From a virus, in the IMG/VR virus record IMGVR_UViG_3300029787_000051, positions 1-57,569 of that record: DNA of 57,569 nt, one strand, 5' to 3'. The position numbers were made by a program, and so were the translations under genes. The notes below the pieces were generated by a model. It did no database searches. It had not been told where the DNA came from and saw only the letters and a list, made by a program, of their open reading frames with translations. Shown in pieces: positions 16,454 through 26,185 of the stretch (within the stretch, counting starts at the first letter, position 1; the number at the start of each line of letters is the position of its first letter).

Positions 16454-16652
16454 AGGATTATCAAAATACGATGCGCCCTTAAAGATACAATACTCAAAAG
16501 GGTATAATGCTTTTTGGAGAGGTACGGATAAAGACAACTATCCTTTTAGGAATCCGTATCATCCAAACTCTATGCAGTATAGGGAATGGCAAAGAGGTTA
16601 CAACAAAGCATACTTTGAAAACAAAGAGAAGTATAATGGGCAAACGATATAA
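16443..16652 (+). CDS. Hypothetical protein, 69 aa
   Basis: Tyr-, Asn- and Gly-rich small protein (MLRKGLSKYDAPLKIQYSKG) with repeated Y-N-x-A-(F/Y) patterns (GYNAFWRG, GYNKAYFE). The ATG at 16443 has GGGAGA six bases upstream; an ATG at 16437 is too close to it. It overlaps the end of the endonuclease. Function unknown. Confidence 0.65.
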   Translation: MLRKGLSKYDAPLKIQYSKGYNAFWRGTDKDNYPFRNPYHPNSMQYREWQRGYNKAYFENKEKYNGQTI

Positions 16653-16758
16653 CCATTGGTTTTGGCACTCAGACTTTATGCGTTGGGTATCACGTAAAGT
16701 GGGTGCATTTAATGCGTGGCTATGGAGGCAGATGTGGTCGAAGCACAGAGGGACGTAA
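16636..16758 (+). CDS. Hypothetical Trp-rich peptide, 40 aa
   Basis: ATG overlaps the previous gene. The product (MGKRYNHWFWHSDFMRWVSR) is basic with six Trp in 40 residues and an amphipathic look, so it may bind membranes or RNA. It is short, so real status is moderately likely only from its overlap on both sides. Confidence 0.5.
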   Translation: MGKRYNHWFWHSDFMRWVSRKVGAFNAWLWRQMWSKHRGT

Positions 16759-16895
16759 TAGGAAGTAATCTTAAAAAAGAAGCAGAGGATTTCATGGTCA
16801 AAAAAAATCCCCCGCAAAAAGCAGGGGATAATGATAATGAGATAAAGATTCTTGTTACTATTAATGGTACTAAGGTTACAGCTAAATTGGTTTAA
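16722..16895 (+). CDS. Hypothetical protein, 57 aa, last gene of the early block
   Basis: Starts MEADVVEAQRDVIGSNLKKE and ends ILVTINGTKVTAKLV. It overlaps the preceding ORF and its stop overlaps by four bases the stop of the converging 1236-aa late gene. The late-block terminator hairpin (16801-16827) lies inside its coding sequence and encodes residues KKNPPQKAGD. The open frame through this constrained region, with a sensible beta-hairpin C-terminus, supports a gene. Confidence 0.5.
   Translation: MEADVVEAQRDVIGSNLKKEAEDFMVKKNPPQKAGDNDNEIKILVTINGTKVTAKLV
16801..16827 (-). terminator. Intrinsic terminator of the late (minus-strand) block
   Basis: Read on the minus strand: CCCCTGC, loop TTTTT, GCGGGGG, then ATTTTTTT. 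The stem has one mismatch and is followed directly by a T-run, a classic rho-independent terminator. It lies 65-90 bases past the stop of the last late gene at 16892. On the plus strand there is no T-run, so it acts one way. Confidence 0.85.
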
Positions 16896-19800
16896 TTCTT
16901 GTCTCTCCCTCTCATATAGGGATCAGTCATTAAACCTCTAGGTGTTCTTCCCCTTAGATAGTCTCTGCTTTTTCTTTCTTGTTCTCCATATAACTGGCCC
17001 TTCTCTCGTTTGAAATCATCATACATTTCAAGCCCTCGCCTGTATCCCCCAGAATCCATAATGCTTTGACCAGACTCTCTAAGATAGTCGCTTTCAATAA
17101 GCCTACGTATGTCTTTAGGTATACGCTCAAACTCAAACTTCTCTCCTCTTGAGAATGGCTCACCAGCACTATCACTATCTCCTTGTACTCGTAGAAGCGC
17201 ACGTTCACGCCCGTCATGCATATTTGTTCTAAGCAAAGACTTTAACTCAATAATTTTCTTTTCATTGCTTAGTTCTTTGTACGCTTTTGATTTAATCAGA
17301 GGGAGTGCAGACTGTGTATTATTTTGTCCAGTGTACATCTTTCCCCACCAATCAATTTCCGCATCACCAGTTCCTTGATAAACTTCCCAATGCTTAAGCT
17401 GCAATCGCTTAACCTCTTTTTCAAGAGCGTTAGGCTCGTTCCTGTGTGTCAATCCTAGCAACTGTTTCTCCCACGGGAACCGTGCATATAAAGGATCAGT
17501 TACGAATGTTTTCTCTCCTTGTGTAAACCCACCGCCTCTAGTGGGAGATGTCATTGGTCGTTTCTTTGGTCCAACATCTTCAACGTCAAACCCGAACAAC
17601 CATTTATCTCCTTCTACACCCTTGTCCCTTGAGTAAGCAAGATATCCATTCATTGGATCAGTTACGTGCGGGAAGGAACGTGATGCTTGTTTAGCAAAAT
17701 AGTGCCATCCATTTACATCATTATTGTCGGGTACAATAGAATAGTTCTGTGGGTCAAACTGTGCGTTCATATCCTTTAACATACCAGCGGGTATGGTAAA
17801 AGTATTTAACCAATCTCCTGTTAGCTTACGTACGACTTTAAAATCTTCATCTGTCATATCTTTATGTGTAGCTACATACTCAATAGTTTTATCTAAAAAC
17901 TCTAGTCCACTACCTGTGCGTAGAGTAGACCCCATTACTGCTTTAGCTAAGTTCTCGTAATCAACTTCTCTAAAAACAATCTCTTGGTTCTTAGGTATTC
18001 CCAACCCTTCCAATTGATTTGCTAGTTGTACATTTTCTCTTTGATTAGCATAACGGTATATCTGATCAGCAGCCCATGCATAGATGGCAAATGGGCCTAG
18101 CTGCGCACGTGTATCTACAACTCCTCCAGCAGTATAGTATTCATATGGTCCAGTATTTTCATCACCTGCTCTTGATCTCATCTGCATGGCCCCATATAGC
18201 ATTCCCATACCTGTTACTTGCTTCGACAATATATCTCCTGTTGATCTCTTCGCGCCCGATCTAAAGAAGTCTATTGATCCAATAATAGGAGCGTGAGTAT
18301 ACATAAACTCAAGAGAGTTCATGGTAAATTTAGGAAACGGTATAATCATTGATGCTCCGGGTTGCGAGAAAACTTTAATAAATCCATTAGCAAATTTTCC
18401 AGCAGCAGTTTTTCTTCCAGCATATCCTTTTTGGTACACAAATGAGAGTGTCTCATCTAACGAGTTCTTAATTAATTGAGGATCAAGGTGATTCATTGTG
18501 TGACCGCCTTTAAGAAAGTCCATAAAGGTGTCACCATACTTACTTCTATCTGCTTCGGTAGTATACTTAACATAATTCTTTTTCATTTGATCAGCAAATA
18601 TTGCTCTCTTAAAGGTGTTATCCGAAAGAGTGTTGATGTAATTCATCTTCTTGCCAAGCTCTGCTATGCCAGAGCCAACACCAAAGTTTTCTGCTAGGTC
18701 TGCGTTTGCTCTAAATAGTTGTTGAAAGTTTCCGGGCATCTCTTCGTTAAATATTCTTTTTATAATTTCTGCTTCAGCAGGGTTCACTAGTTCTTTGTAT
18801 ACACGGAAAGGATTGCTTACCCCTACTTTAGGTGCAACATCTTCGCTTGCTCCTAGTGATCTACGTATCCAGTTACCTGTGCCATCTATGCCAGCTTCAA
18901 CAAAGTTATCTAGTGCATAGATAGCTGATCTAAATGCGGCGTTCTCTGTGTTACGAACTGTAGTTGCTAACTGAGAAGTCATTGCACCTAATCGCAGCTT
19001 ATCTACGTTTGTCATAAACTGCCATATGCCTTTATGCACAGATGAACTTTCTCGCGCAGCAAATCTTTTTTGTTCCGCTGTGACTGTACGCATACCTACA
19101 GATTCAAGTGAGGAAAGCCCTTCCATAGTTTCATTAACTAGCTTCTTTTTTAAGGCACTCATCGTTCCTAATTTACTAGCAGCATCATGTAGATCAGCCA
19201 TAAAGAATTTACCTATATCGCCTTGAGTGATGCTATGCTCATCCATTATTCTAGCTATGTCATCTATGCCTAACGCCTCATCGCCGCTTTCCAAAGCACG
19301 TGCTAATGTTTGTGTAATGCGCTCACCCTTTACAGGTGTTACTCTAGACATAATCTTAGCTGATGCAGCAGCAATATTTCTGACTGTCTCAGGGGTCATG
19401 TCTGCCGTTAACTCTAATTGTTTTGCAGCTTGGCCTGTTTCATCTACGTACTCAACTCCTTCATCAGGCTTCTTCTTACGCATAAGGGTATCCATAATCT
19501 TCCCCTTTACACGTTGGCCTGATGCAACTAGAGTCTTATCAAGAGCTTTTTTCTTAGCACTTTCTAATGAGAGTATCTGTCTTTCGATCTCTTTAGCAGT
19601 TGCCCCAAGAGCATCATCTCCAAATACTTCTTTAGTATTATCTATAGCTAAACGCTTGTTCGTTTCTTTGCGTAGGGTACGCATTCCAAATGCTTCTGCT
19701 GTATTAGCACCCTTACTAAATGTAGAACGTGCTGTTAAGCCGCCCCCTAATGCGCCAGCAGTAGCACCTATACCTGCATGAAGGGCAACATCTCCCTTAT

Positions 19801-20602
19801 CTATTTCTTTATTCTGAAGCTCGTCTTGAAGCATCCTTATCTCTGGCGGCACTGGTTCACCAGCGTCTTCTTTCTCTTTAATAAAAGGTTTAATTGTTTC
19901 TTCATCAAAACCTTTACCTGCTATAATCTCACCTTCTTGTCTTTGGGCCTCTTGAAACCCCATTGCAGTACCTTCTATAGCACCTACTACACCAACTCCT
20001 TTTGCAGTAGCTTTATTTCTAGCTTTCTTAAGTGCTAAGTCTTTGACACCTTGTTTGGCAAACTCCATGATTTGTCGTTTACCTAGCTCAAGACCTGTAG
20101 CTACCCCTGCTTTTGTAGCACCTCCAGTAACAGCACTTATCCATGTTGAAGGCGCAGATGCAATTCCCCCTGCATAGTCTTTTACTGTTTCTACATTAAA
20201 CTTCCCTTTTAAATTATTCTCTATCATATCATGCAAGAAGTAGTATCTATTGCGTTGCTCATCCGTACCTGTTTTTAAATGGTACAGATCACGTGCAATA
20301 GTTACTTCATTAACGGTACGGTATCTCCAATGCTCACGCAATTGATCAAGCACAAATTGCGGGTTCTCTAAATCTTTATCAGTATATCCTAAGATTTTAT
20401 TCTCACCGGGAAGTGGTATACCTGATCGTTCTTTTAAAAACTTTCTTCCTTCCTCAAGGAACAGGTTATCCTGTAGTATATCAGGGTCATCTTTTTTATT
20501 TCTTTCTTGCTGCATCCTTTTCATCTGTTCACGCATACGATCTTCTTGGGCAATCTGCCCACCCGTAAATGCTACACTAGATTGGCTACCAGTAATGCCC
20601 AT
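16892..20602 (-). CDS. Large internal virion (ejection) protein, 1236 aa
   Basis: The largest late gene at the end of the block. It has no signal peptide, long helical stretches, several Gly/Ala-rich segments (residues about 165-200 and 270-290, e.g. GAGIGATAGALGGGL-type) that could insert in membrane, and a basic C-terminus. Position after the fibre cluster, and size, match T7 gp16-like inner core proteins that are ejected into the cell to let DNA pass. No lytic transglycosylase motif was recognised. It starts near GGAGAGACTA after the TAG of the 498-aa gene. Confidence 0.7.
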   Translation of the reverse strand: MGITGSQSSVAFTGGQIAQEDRMREQMKRMQQERNKKDDPDILQDNLFLEEGRKFLKERSGIPLPGENKILGYTDKDLENPQFVLDQLREHWRYRTVNEVTIARDLYHLKTGTDEQRNRYYFLHDMIENNLKGKFNVETVKDYAGGIASAPSTWISAVTGGATKAGVATGLELGKRQIMEFAKQGVKDLALKKARNKATAKGVGVVGAIEGTAMGFQEAQRQEGEIIAGKGFDEETIKPFIKEKEDAGEPVPPEIRMLQDELQNKEIDKGDVALHAGIGATAGALGGGLTARSTFSKGANTAEAFGMRTLRKETNKRLAIDNTKEVFGDDALGATAKEIERQILSLESAKKKALDKTLVASGQRVKGKIMDTLMRKKKPDEGVEYVDETGQAAKQLELTADMTPETVRNIAAASAKIMSRVTPVKGERITQTLARALESGDEALGIDDIARIMDEHSITQGDIGKFFMADLHDAASKLGTMSALKKKLVNETMEGLSSLESVGMRTVTAEQKRFAARESSSVHKGIWQFMTNVDKLRLGAMTSQLATTVRNTENAAFRSAIYALDNFVEAGIDGTGNWIRRSLGASEDVAPKVGVSNPFRVYKELVNPAEAEIIKRIFNEEMPGNFQQLFRANADLAENFGVGSGIAELGKKMNYINTLSDNTFKRAIFADQMKKNYVKYTTEADRSKYGDTFMDFLKGGHTMNHLDPQLIKNSLDETLSFVYQKGYAGRKTAAGKFANGFIKVFSQPGASMIIPFPKFTMNSLEFMYTHAPIIGSIDFFRSGAKRSTGDILSKQVTGMGMLYGAMQMRSRAGDENTGPYEYYTAGGVVDTRAQLGPFAIYAWAADQIYRYANQRENVQLANQLEGLGIPKNQEIVFREVDYENLAKAVMGSTLRTGSGLEFLDKTIEYVATHKDMTDEDFKVVRKLTGDWLNTFTIPAGMLKDMNAQFDPQNYSIVPDNNDVNGWHYFAKQASRSFPHVTDPMNGYLAYSRDKGVEGDKWLFGFDVEDVGPKKRPMTSPTRGGGFTQGEKTFVTDPLYARFPWEKQLLGLTHRNEPNALEKEVKRLQLKHWEVYQGTGDAEIDWWGKMYTGQNNTQSALPLIKSKAYKELSNEKKIIELKSLLRTNMHDGRERALLRVQGDSDSAGEPFSRGEKFEFERIPKDIRRLIESDYLRESGQSIMDSGGYRRGLEMYDDFKREKGQLYGEQERKSRDYLRGRTPRGLMTDPYMRGRDKN

Positions 20603-20615
20603 TAGTCTCTCCTAC

Positions 20616-22112
20616 CTAATTCCGCGCATTTTGTCGCGCCATAAGTGCTATTTTTCCTGCCTGAGATTCTCCTATGCTACCTGCTGGCATTACCTGTTGC
20701 CTATAAACATTTCTAGTCATCCAGTTATTGTACTGCTCACGTATCTTTCTGACTTCAGCCATTGAGTTTGCAATATTTTGAGGAAGCGTTGTACGCCCTT
20801 GTAATGTAGCTATTGCGCTAGCATTAGGCGCATTAAATCCCGGTTGCTGCTGCTGCTGTTGTGACCCTCCGGGTCGCGTTTGCGTTGAACTAGATGGCGT
20901 ACTCACAGTACCAATACTCCCATAAGTTCCTGCATCTACAGCATCCCTAATCTTTCTCCTTATGTCAGCATCATTAAGTCCAGTGTCCCTGTTACCCATC
21001 ATGTTAGTATATGAAACAGTAGCTAAATCTAACGCAGCTTGAGCTTTTGTGATAGCATCCCGTTGGGTTGCACGGTTAGGGAATGTCATATTGTTATTAC
21101 TGTCAAACGCTACAGTTACTCCGTACTTGTCAGCTATGGATCGTGTCATATCCTTACGGAATGAATCTAGGTCAGCCCTTGTTATATCTGCGTCACTCGC
21201 TATAATAGCTGCATCTGCACTAGTTTCCATATTTCTAATGTTCTTTTGTAGATTTCTAACTTTACGATCAAGTGTTTTATCCCGCTTCTTAGGATCATAT
21301 GTCATATCACTTATGTCATTTAACAAGTTCTGCGCTGTCGCTTTTGATGTAATAAACTGCTCATCGGCATCGTCTTTAACAGGCGCTTCTTGATCATCTA
21401 AGGTTGCTTTTTTAATATCCGTGTCTAATGGCCTCGTAATCTCAGCTTCATAAGTTGCTGCCTCAATTGCTTGGGTATTCTTAGTAACAGTTTGCTCCTT
21501 TATAGTACGATCAATCCTTGCATCTCCGGGAATTAAACTATAGTCAATTGTTCCCGCTATACGATCTCTAAAAGATAAATCTCCAGAAGCAAGAGCATGG
21601 GCTTCCGCATATTGATCTTTACCTCCGGGCAGCATACCTTGCATTTGGTTAGCTAATCCACGTGTCCTCCAGTTACCTTGCGGTAAGTTTGCATCCGCTG
21701 ATACATTAGGTGTACCAAGAATAATACTATTAACTGAATCAACATAATTAAATTGAGGGTCAGCATCACTAGGGTCAATGGAGACTACATTATTTATCAT
21801 GCTTTTGTATTCAGCGGGAGTAGCAATGGACCTCTGATATTTTAATCTAGCAATAACATCTTGCGCAGATTTTTCACCGCTTTGCGCTACATAAAATGCT
21901 TCTTGTTTTCCTAGCCCAAGCGACTGTAGTTCATTGCCAATGCTTTCATACACCTGTCGTTTCTGTCTACGTGTTTGCCGCTTTTTGTATCCAGTTTGTG
22001 TAAACTTTGCATGGTCTGCGAAAGCCTTTGTTAGCCGTTCACCTGCTTTTTCTTGATCCTTAACAAACTGATCAGCAAATCCTTTACCGAATGCGCCCCA
22101 TGAGAATCCCAT
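20616..22112 (-). CDS. Internal virion / core protein, 498 aa
   Basis: Helical, polar protein. It starts MGFSWGAFGKGFADQFVKDQ with a basic region at 40-55 (KKRQTRRQKRQ) and a Gln-rich low-complexity run (GGSQQQQQQPG) near residue 425. N-terminal GxFxxGFA-type openings are common in inner core proteins of marine podoviruses. It sits between two likely ejection proteins. No enzymatic motif was seen. Confidence 0.65.
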   Translation of the reverse strand: MGFSWGAFGKGFADQFVKDQEKAGERLTKAFADHAKFTQTGYKKRQTRRQKRQVYESIGNELQSLGLGKQEAFYVAQSGEKSAQDVIARLKYQRSIATPAEYKSMINNVVSIDPSDADPQFNYVDSVNSIILGTPNVSADANLPQGNWRTRGLANQMQGMLPGGKDQYAEAHALASGDLSFRDRIAGTIDYSLIPGDARIDRTIKEQTVTKNTQAIEAATYEAEITRPLDTDIKKATLDDQEAPVKDDADEQFITSKATAQNLLNDISDMTYDPKKRDKTLDRKVRNLQKNIRNMETSADAAIIASDADITRADLDSFRKDMTRSIADKYGVTVAFDSNNNMTFPNRATQRDAITKAQAALDLATVSYTNMMGNRDTGLNDADIRRKIRDAVDAGTYGSIGTVSTPSSSTQTRPGGSQQQQQQPGFNAPNASAIATLQGRTTLPQNIANSMAEVRKIREQYNNWMTRNVYRQQVMPAGSIGESQAGKIALMARQNARN

Positions 22113-22619
22113 CTAACCTCTCCTTCCCATTAAACTTTCCTCTTCCATTTCTTCTTGAGGTTCTTCTTCCTCAATCTCTGTATCCATGACTTCTTTATCT
22201 TTATTCTTGTCAAATACCTCTTGCATAGCACGTGTTATTAATACAGAATCATCGTTCTGATTAGCTTTATTTGTTTCGGGTTCAATACCTATCTTGTATT
22301 CAATACCTGCATCTTCAGCCATCCCTCTTAGCCACTCAGTTACAATAGGCGTTGCAAGAATAGCGACATCTACGGAATGTTTTCCTGTCATTACCCCGCC
22401 TAATGTAAATGAGTTAGCCAGAGTAACTAAGGGGTATCCCATTTCAATTACATCAACTATCTGATCATAAATTTCTGGAGTGCTTATTCTTTCAATATAA
22501 AATTCAGCAGCCTCTTCAATAGTATTAAACTGGGGAGGATTCTGCCACGGTCTTGCACCCGGTTCAGCAGTTAAAGATTGTCCGGGTACTGGCGCAGCAA
22601 ATGATGGCGCACGTTCCAT
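22113..22619 (-). CDS. Conserved virion-associated protein, 168 aa
   Basis: The opening is APVPGQSLTAEPGARPWQNP, followed by an EEAAEFYIERIS helix and a GVMTGKHSVDVAILATPIV segment. This pattern recalls a protein conserved beside the internal proteins of many marine phages. The last 35 residues are extremely acidic (EIEEEEPQEEMEEES). Function unknown, probably structural. Start and upstream stop overlap by one base. Confidence 0.65.
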   Translation of the reverse strand: MERAPSFAAPVPGQSLTAEPGARPWQNPPQFNTIEEAAEFYIERISTPEIYDQIVDVIEMGYPLVTLANSFTLGGVMTGKHSVDVAILATPIVTEWLRGMAEDAGIEYKIGIEPETNKANQNDDSVLITRAMQEVFDKNKDKEVMDTEIEEEEPQEEMEEESLMGRRG

Positions 22620-22819
22620 TATACTTCTCCTCGTATACGTCTAATTTCTTGCATATAGTGTACTACTTTATCTTTATCATCCATTGTTTCTTCCTTTGAT
22701 TTTTGTTTACCCATCATAGATAAAGTAGATTCTTTTTTAATAACAGGTTTAGGTTTTTCAGCATCTAATCTTTTATATGCTACCTTAACTGCATTATACA
22801 TATGCATTGGCATTGACAT
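22619..22819 (-). CDS. Hypothetical basic protein, 66 aa
   Basis: MSMPMHMYNAVKVAYKRLDA, Lys-rich and probably all-helical. AGGAGAAGTATA precedes its ATG, the same leader as the next gene. Function unknown; part of the internal-protein cluster. Confidence 0.6.
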   Translation of the reverse strand: MSMPMHMYNAVKVAYKRLDAEKPKPVIKKESTLSMMGKQKSKEETMDDKDKVVHYMQEIRRIRGEV

Positions 22820-22831
22820 TATACTTCTCCT

Positions 22832-25800
22832 TTAAAAAATAAAGTCTATAACACTTCCTACTACAGATGCAGCAGCCGATCCCCATGATTGAGCTTCTGC
22901 TCTTTCTGTAGCTAAGTTACCTAATTCTTTCTCTGTTGTAGCGTTAAGATCAGCAATAGCCATTTGGACAATTCTGGCACGTTCATTCTCTGTTGATGTC
23001 CATGCCCATTCCATTGTATCTCCATAGTATTGCCACAGGTTTTCATACGCCTGTTGAGAAATACCTAGTAAAGCCTTTGCATTCATTTCGTTAGCATTGT
23101 TAATCGAAGCGGTATCTGCTGTAGCTATTGCACGTTTCCATACTGCATTACTTTGTGCAATTACTAGTTGGTTCTGCGCATTAAACTGATCACGTTGGTT
23201 GTTTAGTTCTGCATTAAATCTTTCTACAGTATTTACCTGACCAGCATTAAATTGAGCTTGTGCATTAGCTTGAGTAGCATTAAACTGATTAGTTGCTTGT
23301 CCTAGATTAGCAAAGAACTGATCAGTTTGATTTTGACTAGCAGCATTAAATTGGTTAGCAGCGTTCTCAGCAGCCTTATCAGTAAACATTGCTTGTATTT
23401 GTTCAGCAGCTTTAAATAACTCTGTCTGTTGAGCATTAGCTAAATTAGCCATGTCCATTTGTAGAAGATGTTGTGCGTTTACAACAGCAGCTTGTTGCCG
23501 TGCATCTAAATCTTTTTGTTCTAGGGAAGCTATTGCAGCAGCCTCTTGTATTATAAGAGCTTGTTTATTACGTACATTCTCTAAGTTCATAGTTTGCGTC
23601 ATTGCTGCATTTTCTAGGATAACTTGTTGCTCTGCTGTATGGTTTCTATCCGCTATGTCTGCAATTTTAGTTGCATTAGCTACCCTAGCTTTAAACTCTT
23701 GATCAAACTCCATCCCCATAAAAGCTGCACGTTGCTCTGCATATACCATTTGCATAGCTTGACGGTTACTTAAGTTTGCTAGTTCAAATGTTCCAAACGT
23801 TTGAGCATCGGCTTGTGCAATGGGTAGTGCAGATTCAAGTGCTGATTGTATCATAGCTTGTCCAAAGATACTAGATGCACCGATCCCCCGTGCCGCCATC
23901 TTTTCTGTTACTCCACGTAACGCACCAGCAGCCCATGATGGGGGATTTGAAGCATCAAAGTTTGCAGTTAACTGTGCAAGTTGCCCACGTACTGTTGCTT
24001 GTTCGGTAGGATCAGCAGTTGCTGCTTGCACTCCCTCAATAAATTGAGATGCCTTTTCAGCGTTAGCTGCGCCAGATATTAACTCTCCTTCTTGTATCTC
24101 TCTTGTAGCCGCTGAGTCAATATGTGCTGCAACTCCTGCCGCTGCATTTAGATTACTAACATCAGAACTTGTAGTCATTACTGGTTGGCCCTGTGCATCT
24201 AACACAGGATTTCCATCTGCCCCTATCAGTGGTTTCTTAGCAGACTGCGCTGCATCCATTTTTTGTGCAGTACCTGTTTGCGCTTCTACATCATCTAGTA
24301 CATTATCTACTGCTGTAGTGCCTACTTTTGCATCTGTAGCAGTTACAACATTTGCATCAGTTTCAGTAACATTATCAGCATAGGTTGTTCCAGCTAGTGT
24401 TGGGTCTACAGCAACAGTTCCACCTACCATTCCTGTTGTTTCTGTTAAAATAGTGTTACCATCTGCATCTGTTTCAAATAGCATATTGCCATTTTCATCA
24501 TACAAAAACTGCCCATTCTCATCTATTCTAGGAATAGGATCGCCACCTGCATCTAGATATTGATCAGCACTCTCTTGTATCATAGCAGGAATAATTTGTT
24601 CGCCACCTTGTAGATGAGGATCAACTGCATCTTGTGCAGTCATGCTTCCTATTGTAGCAGGACGAGTTTCGTACCCTGTTACAATTAAGTTACCATCAGC
24701 ATCCGTTTGGTACATAGGCGTTCCATCTTCATTAAATAGAGGAACAGGGTCTTCTGAGTAAACCGTTTGACCTGATTGGAAGGTTGATGCGCCACTATAA
24801 ATAGGCATATTCTTAACAAGATTCTTAACTTCTTCTTCTGTACCACTAGGACGATTATGTGAATACAATGTTTTACCAGTATCCGAATCAAAATACTGAC
24901 CTTTTTTAGCTCCGTAACTATAGACGGAACCTCGCCCACCCATCATGTCTGCTATATATTGGGGAGCATCTACTGAAGAAGAATAGTCTTTCCATTTAAT
25001 TGAATACTTATCTGTGTATGCATCCTTTTCTAATTTTAAAAAGCTATCAAAATCATCGCCTAAAGTTTGTTGGACACCTTCACTCATTTGTTGTTGATAC
25101 TGAGGTATTTGATCGTCAGAGTAACCTTCTGGAGCCTGATAAACAAAACCTTTATCTACAGCAGCTTGAATATTTTGGTTGCTTGAAGGCGTAGTGGGAG
25201 TAGATGGAATGTTTACATTTGGATTACTGCCGTAGTCAGGCGCAGGGGCTGTACCACCCGGTGCGGTAGTAGGAGATGTAACAGCAGAAGCCATAGCTTT
25301 TGCTGGAGCTTGCGCAGATTGCCCTTGTACCAAACCTGTGTCTGTTGTTGTTGTAACTCCTCTACTTGTATTTAAATTCTCTTTTCGTATAGAATCTAAA
25401 AGTTCATTTGATTGAGCCTTAGGTGTAACAAGACGGGGATCAGGTTGATTCATAGGTAACGGGTCTGTGTACTCTTCTTTTGCGTCCTTAATACTCTGTT
25501 GCATTGTTTCGGCGGCTGCTGGAGTACTATTTTGTCTTTCTGTTAGCGCATTCATTTGTTTATTATATTGTGATTGTAGATCAGTCATGTATTGACTATG
25601 TTGACCTTCTAGTTGTGTTTTGTAGGCATTAAGCTGTTCTTCTGGAGTTTGTTCAGATTCTGAATCTATCTGAAAACCTTGCATAACAGGAGGGGGAGTC
25701 ATCATCTCTGCTATAGCAGGTGTTCCAGACATCTGTGCAATATTTGAACTTGGCATTTCGGGAGGAGTATAAGCAGCCATACCCCCAGTATTAAATCCTC

Positions 25801-26002
25801 TTTTAGGGTTTTTCTTTCCCTTTATTTCCATATCTAATTCTTTGTGCAAACCCCCAATAAATTGATTTGCAGGAATTTTATACTGTTCAAACATTGCAGT
25901 AAGGAGGTTTTCAGCATCTTTTCTAAACTCTGGGGTGTTCCCATGTTTAGATTGCATTCTCTGTAATAGTTTAATTTCTTGCATAAAGTCCTTAGTTTCC
26001 AT
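22832..26002 (-). CDS. Large internal/structural protein, 1056 aa, repeat-rich
   Basis: Three parts are visible. Residues 1-330 are Gln/Pro/Ser-rich and carry the motif RGFNTGGMAAY shared with other late proteins. Around 400-620 are repeats of the type DADGN, NEDGT, DENGQ, DENGN and GADGN. Residues 690-1040 are Ala/Gln/Asn-rich helix with FNA at 10-12 residue spacing (QFNATQANAQAQFNAGQ). The C-terminus is a short hydrophobic tail (AAASVVGSVIDFIF). Size and place suggest an inner core protein; the start overlaps the small holin stop (TAATG). Confidence 0.65.
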   Translation of the reverse strand: METKDFMQEIKLLQRMQSKHGNTPEFRKDAENLLTAMFEQYKIPANQFIGGLHKELDMEIKGKKNPKRGFNTGGMAAYTPPEMPSSNIAQMSGTPAIAEMMTPPPVMQGFQIDSESEQTPEEQLNAYKTQLEGQHSQYMTDLQSQYNKQMNALTERQNSTPAAAETMQQSIKDAKEEYTDPLPMNQPDPRLVTPKAQSNELLDSIRKENLNTSRGVTTTTDTGLVQGQSAQAPAKAMASAVTSPTTAPGGTAPAPDYGSNPNVNIPSTPTTPSSNQNIQAAVDKGFVYQAPEGYSDDQIPQYQQQMSEGVQQTLGDDFDSFLKLEKDAYTDKYSIKWKDYSSSVDAPQYIADMMGGRGSVYSYGAKKGQYFDSDTGKTLYSHNRPSGTEEEVKNLVKNMPIYSGASTFQSGQTVYSEDPVPLFNEDGTPMYQTDADGNLIVTGYETRPATIGSMTAQDAVDPHLQGGEQIIPAMIQESADQYLDAGGDPIPRIDENGQFLYDENGNMLFETDADGNTILTETTGMVGGTVAVDPTLAGTTYADNVTETDANVVTATDAKVGTTAVDNVLDDVEAQTGTAQKMDAAQSAKKPLIGADGNPVLDAQGQPVMTTSSDVSNLNAAAGVAAHIDSAATREIQEGELISGAANAEKASQFIEGVQAATADPTEQATVRGQLAQLTANFDASNPPSWAAGALRGVTEKMAARGIGASSIFGQAMIQSALESALPIAQADAQTFGTFELANLSNRQAMQMVYAEQRAAFMGMEFDQEFKARVANATKIADIADRNHTAEQQVILENAAMTQTMNLENVRNKQALIIQEAAAIASLEQKDLDARQQAAVVNAQHLLQMDMANLANAQQTELFKAAEQIQAMFTDKAAENAANQFNAASQNQTDQFFANLGQATNQFNATQANAQAQFNAGQVNTVERFNAELNNQRDQFNAQNQLVIAQSNAVWKRAIATADTASINNANEMNAKALLGISQQAYENLWQYYGDTMEWAWTSTENERARIVQMAIADLNATTEKELGNLATERAEAQSWGSAAASVVGSVIDFIF

Positions 26003-26172
26003 TACTCTTCTCTCCCCTTAAATACTTTCTGCACTGTTTTAGTTTCGTATATACGAATGACTACCCAGATTAGTGATGCCACTGCTGTTACTTCTGGTAT
26101 CCATTGCATTACTGCGCCAATGGTTACACCACCAGCAGATACATCAATCATATTTTTTGTAGGTTCATTCAT
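26002..26172 (-). CDS. Small holin candidate (T7 gp17.5-like), 56 aa
   Basis: MNEPTKNMIDVSAGGVTIGA, then a membrane segment IPEVTAVASLIWVVIRIYET and a basic tail. The WI/LP..A..SLIW..IRIYE pattern resembles small class II holins in T7-like phages and many marine podoviruses, where the gene also follows the fibre genes. It would time lysis together with, or instead of, the 3-TM holin at 48542-48952. It is not separated from the next gene (TAATG). Confidence 0.6.
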   Translation of the reverse strand: MNEPTKNMIDVSAGGVTIGAVMQWIPEVTAVASLIWVVIRIYETKTVQKVFKGREE

Positions 26173-26185
26173 TTTAAGTTCCTAA

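Noticed and set aside
19227-19781. 184-aa plus-strand open frame
   Set aside because: Antisense to the 1236-aa internal protein, with Ala/Ser-rich composition expected from the opposite strand.
14044-23000. TAG stop-codon recoding by the CUA tRNA
   Set aside because: TAG ends several clear genes (for example the integrase at 4955-4957 and the 498-aa gene at 20616), long genes contain no in-frame TAG, and read-through would be short or out of frame.
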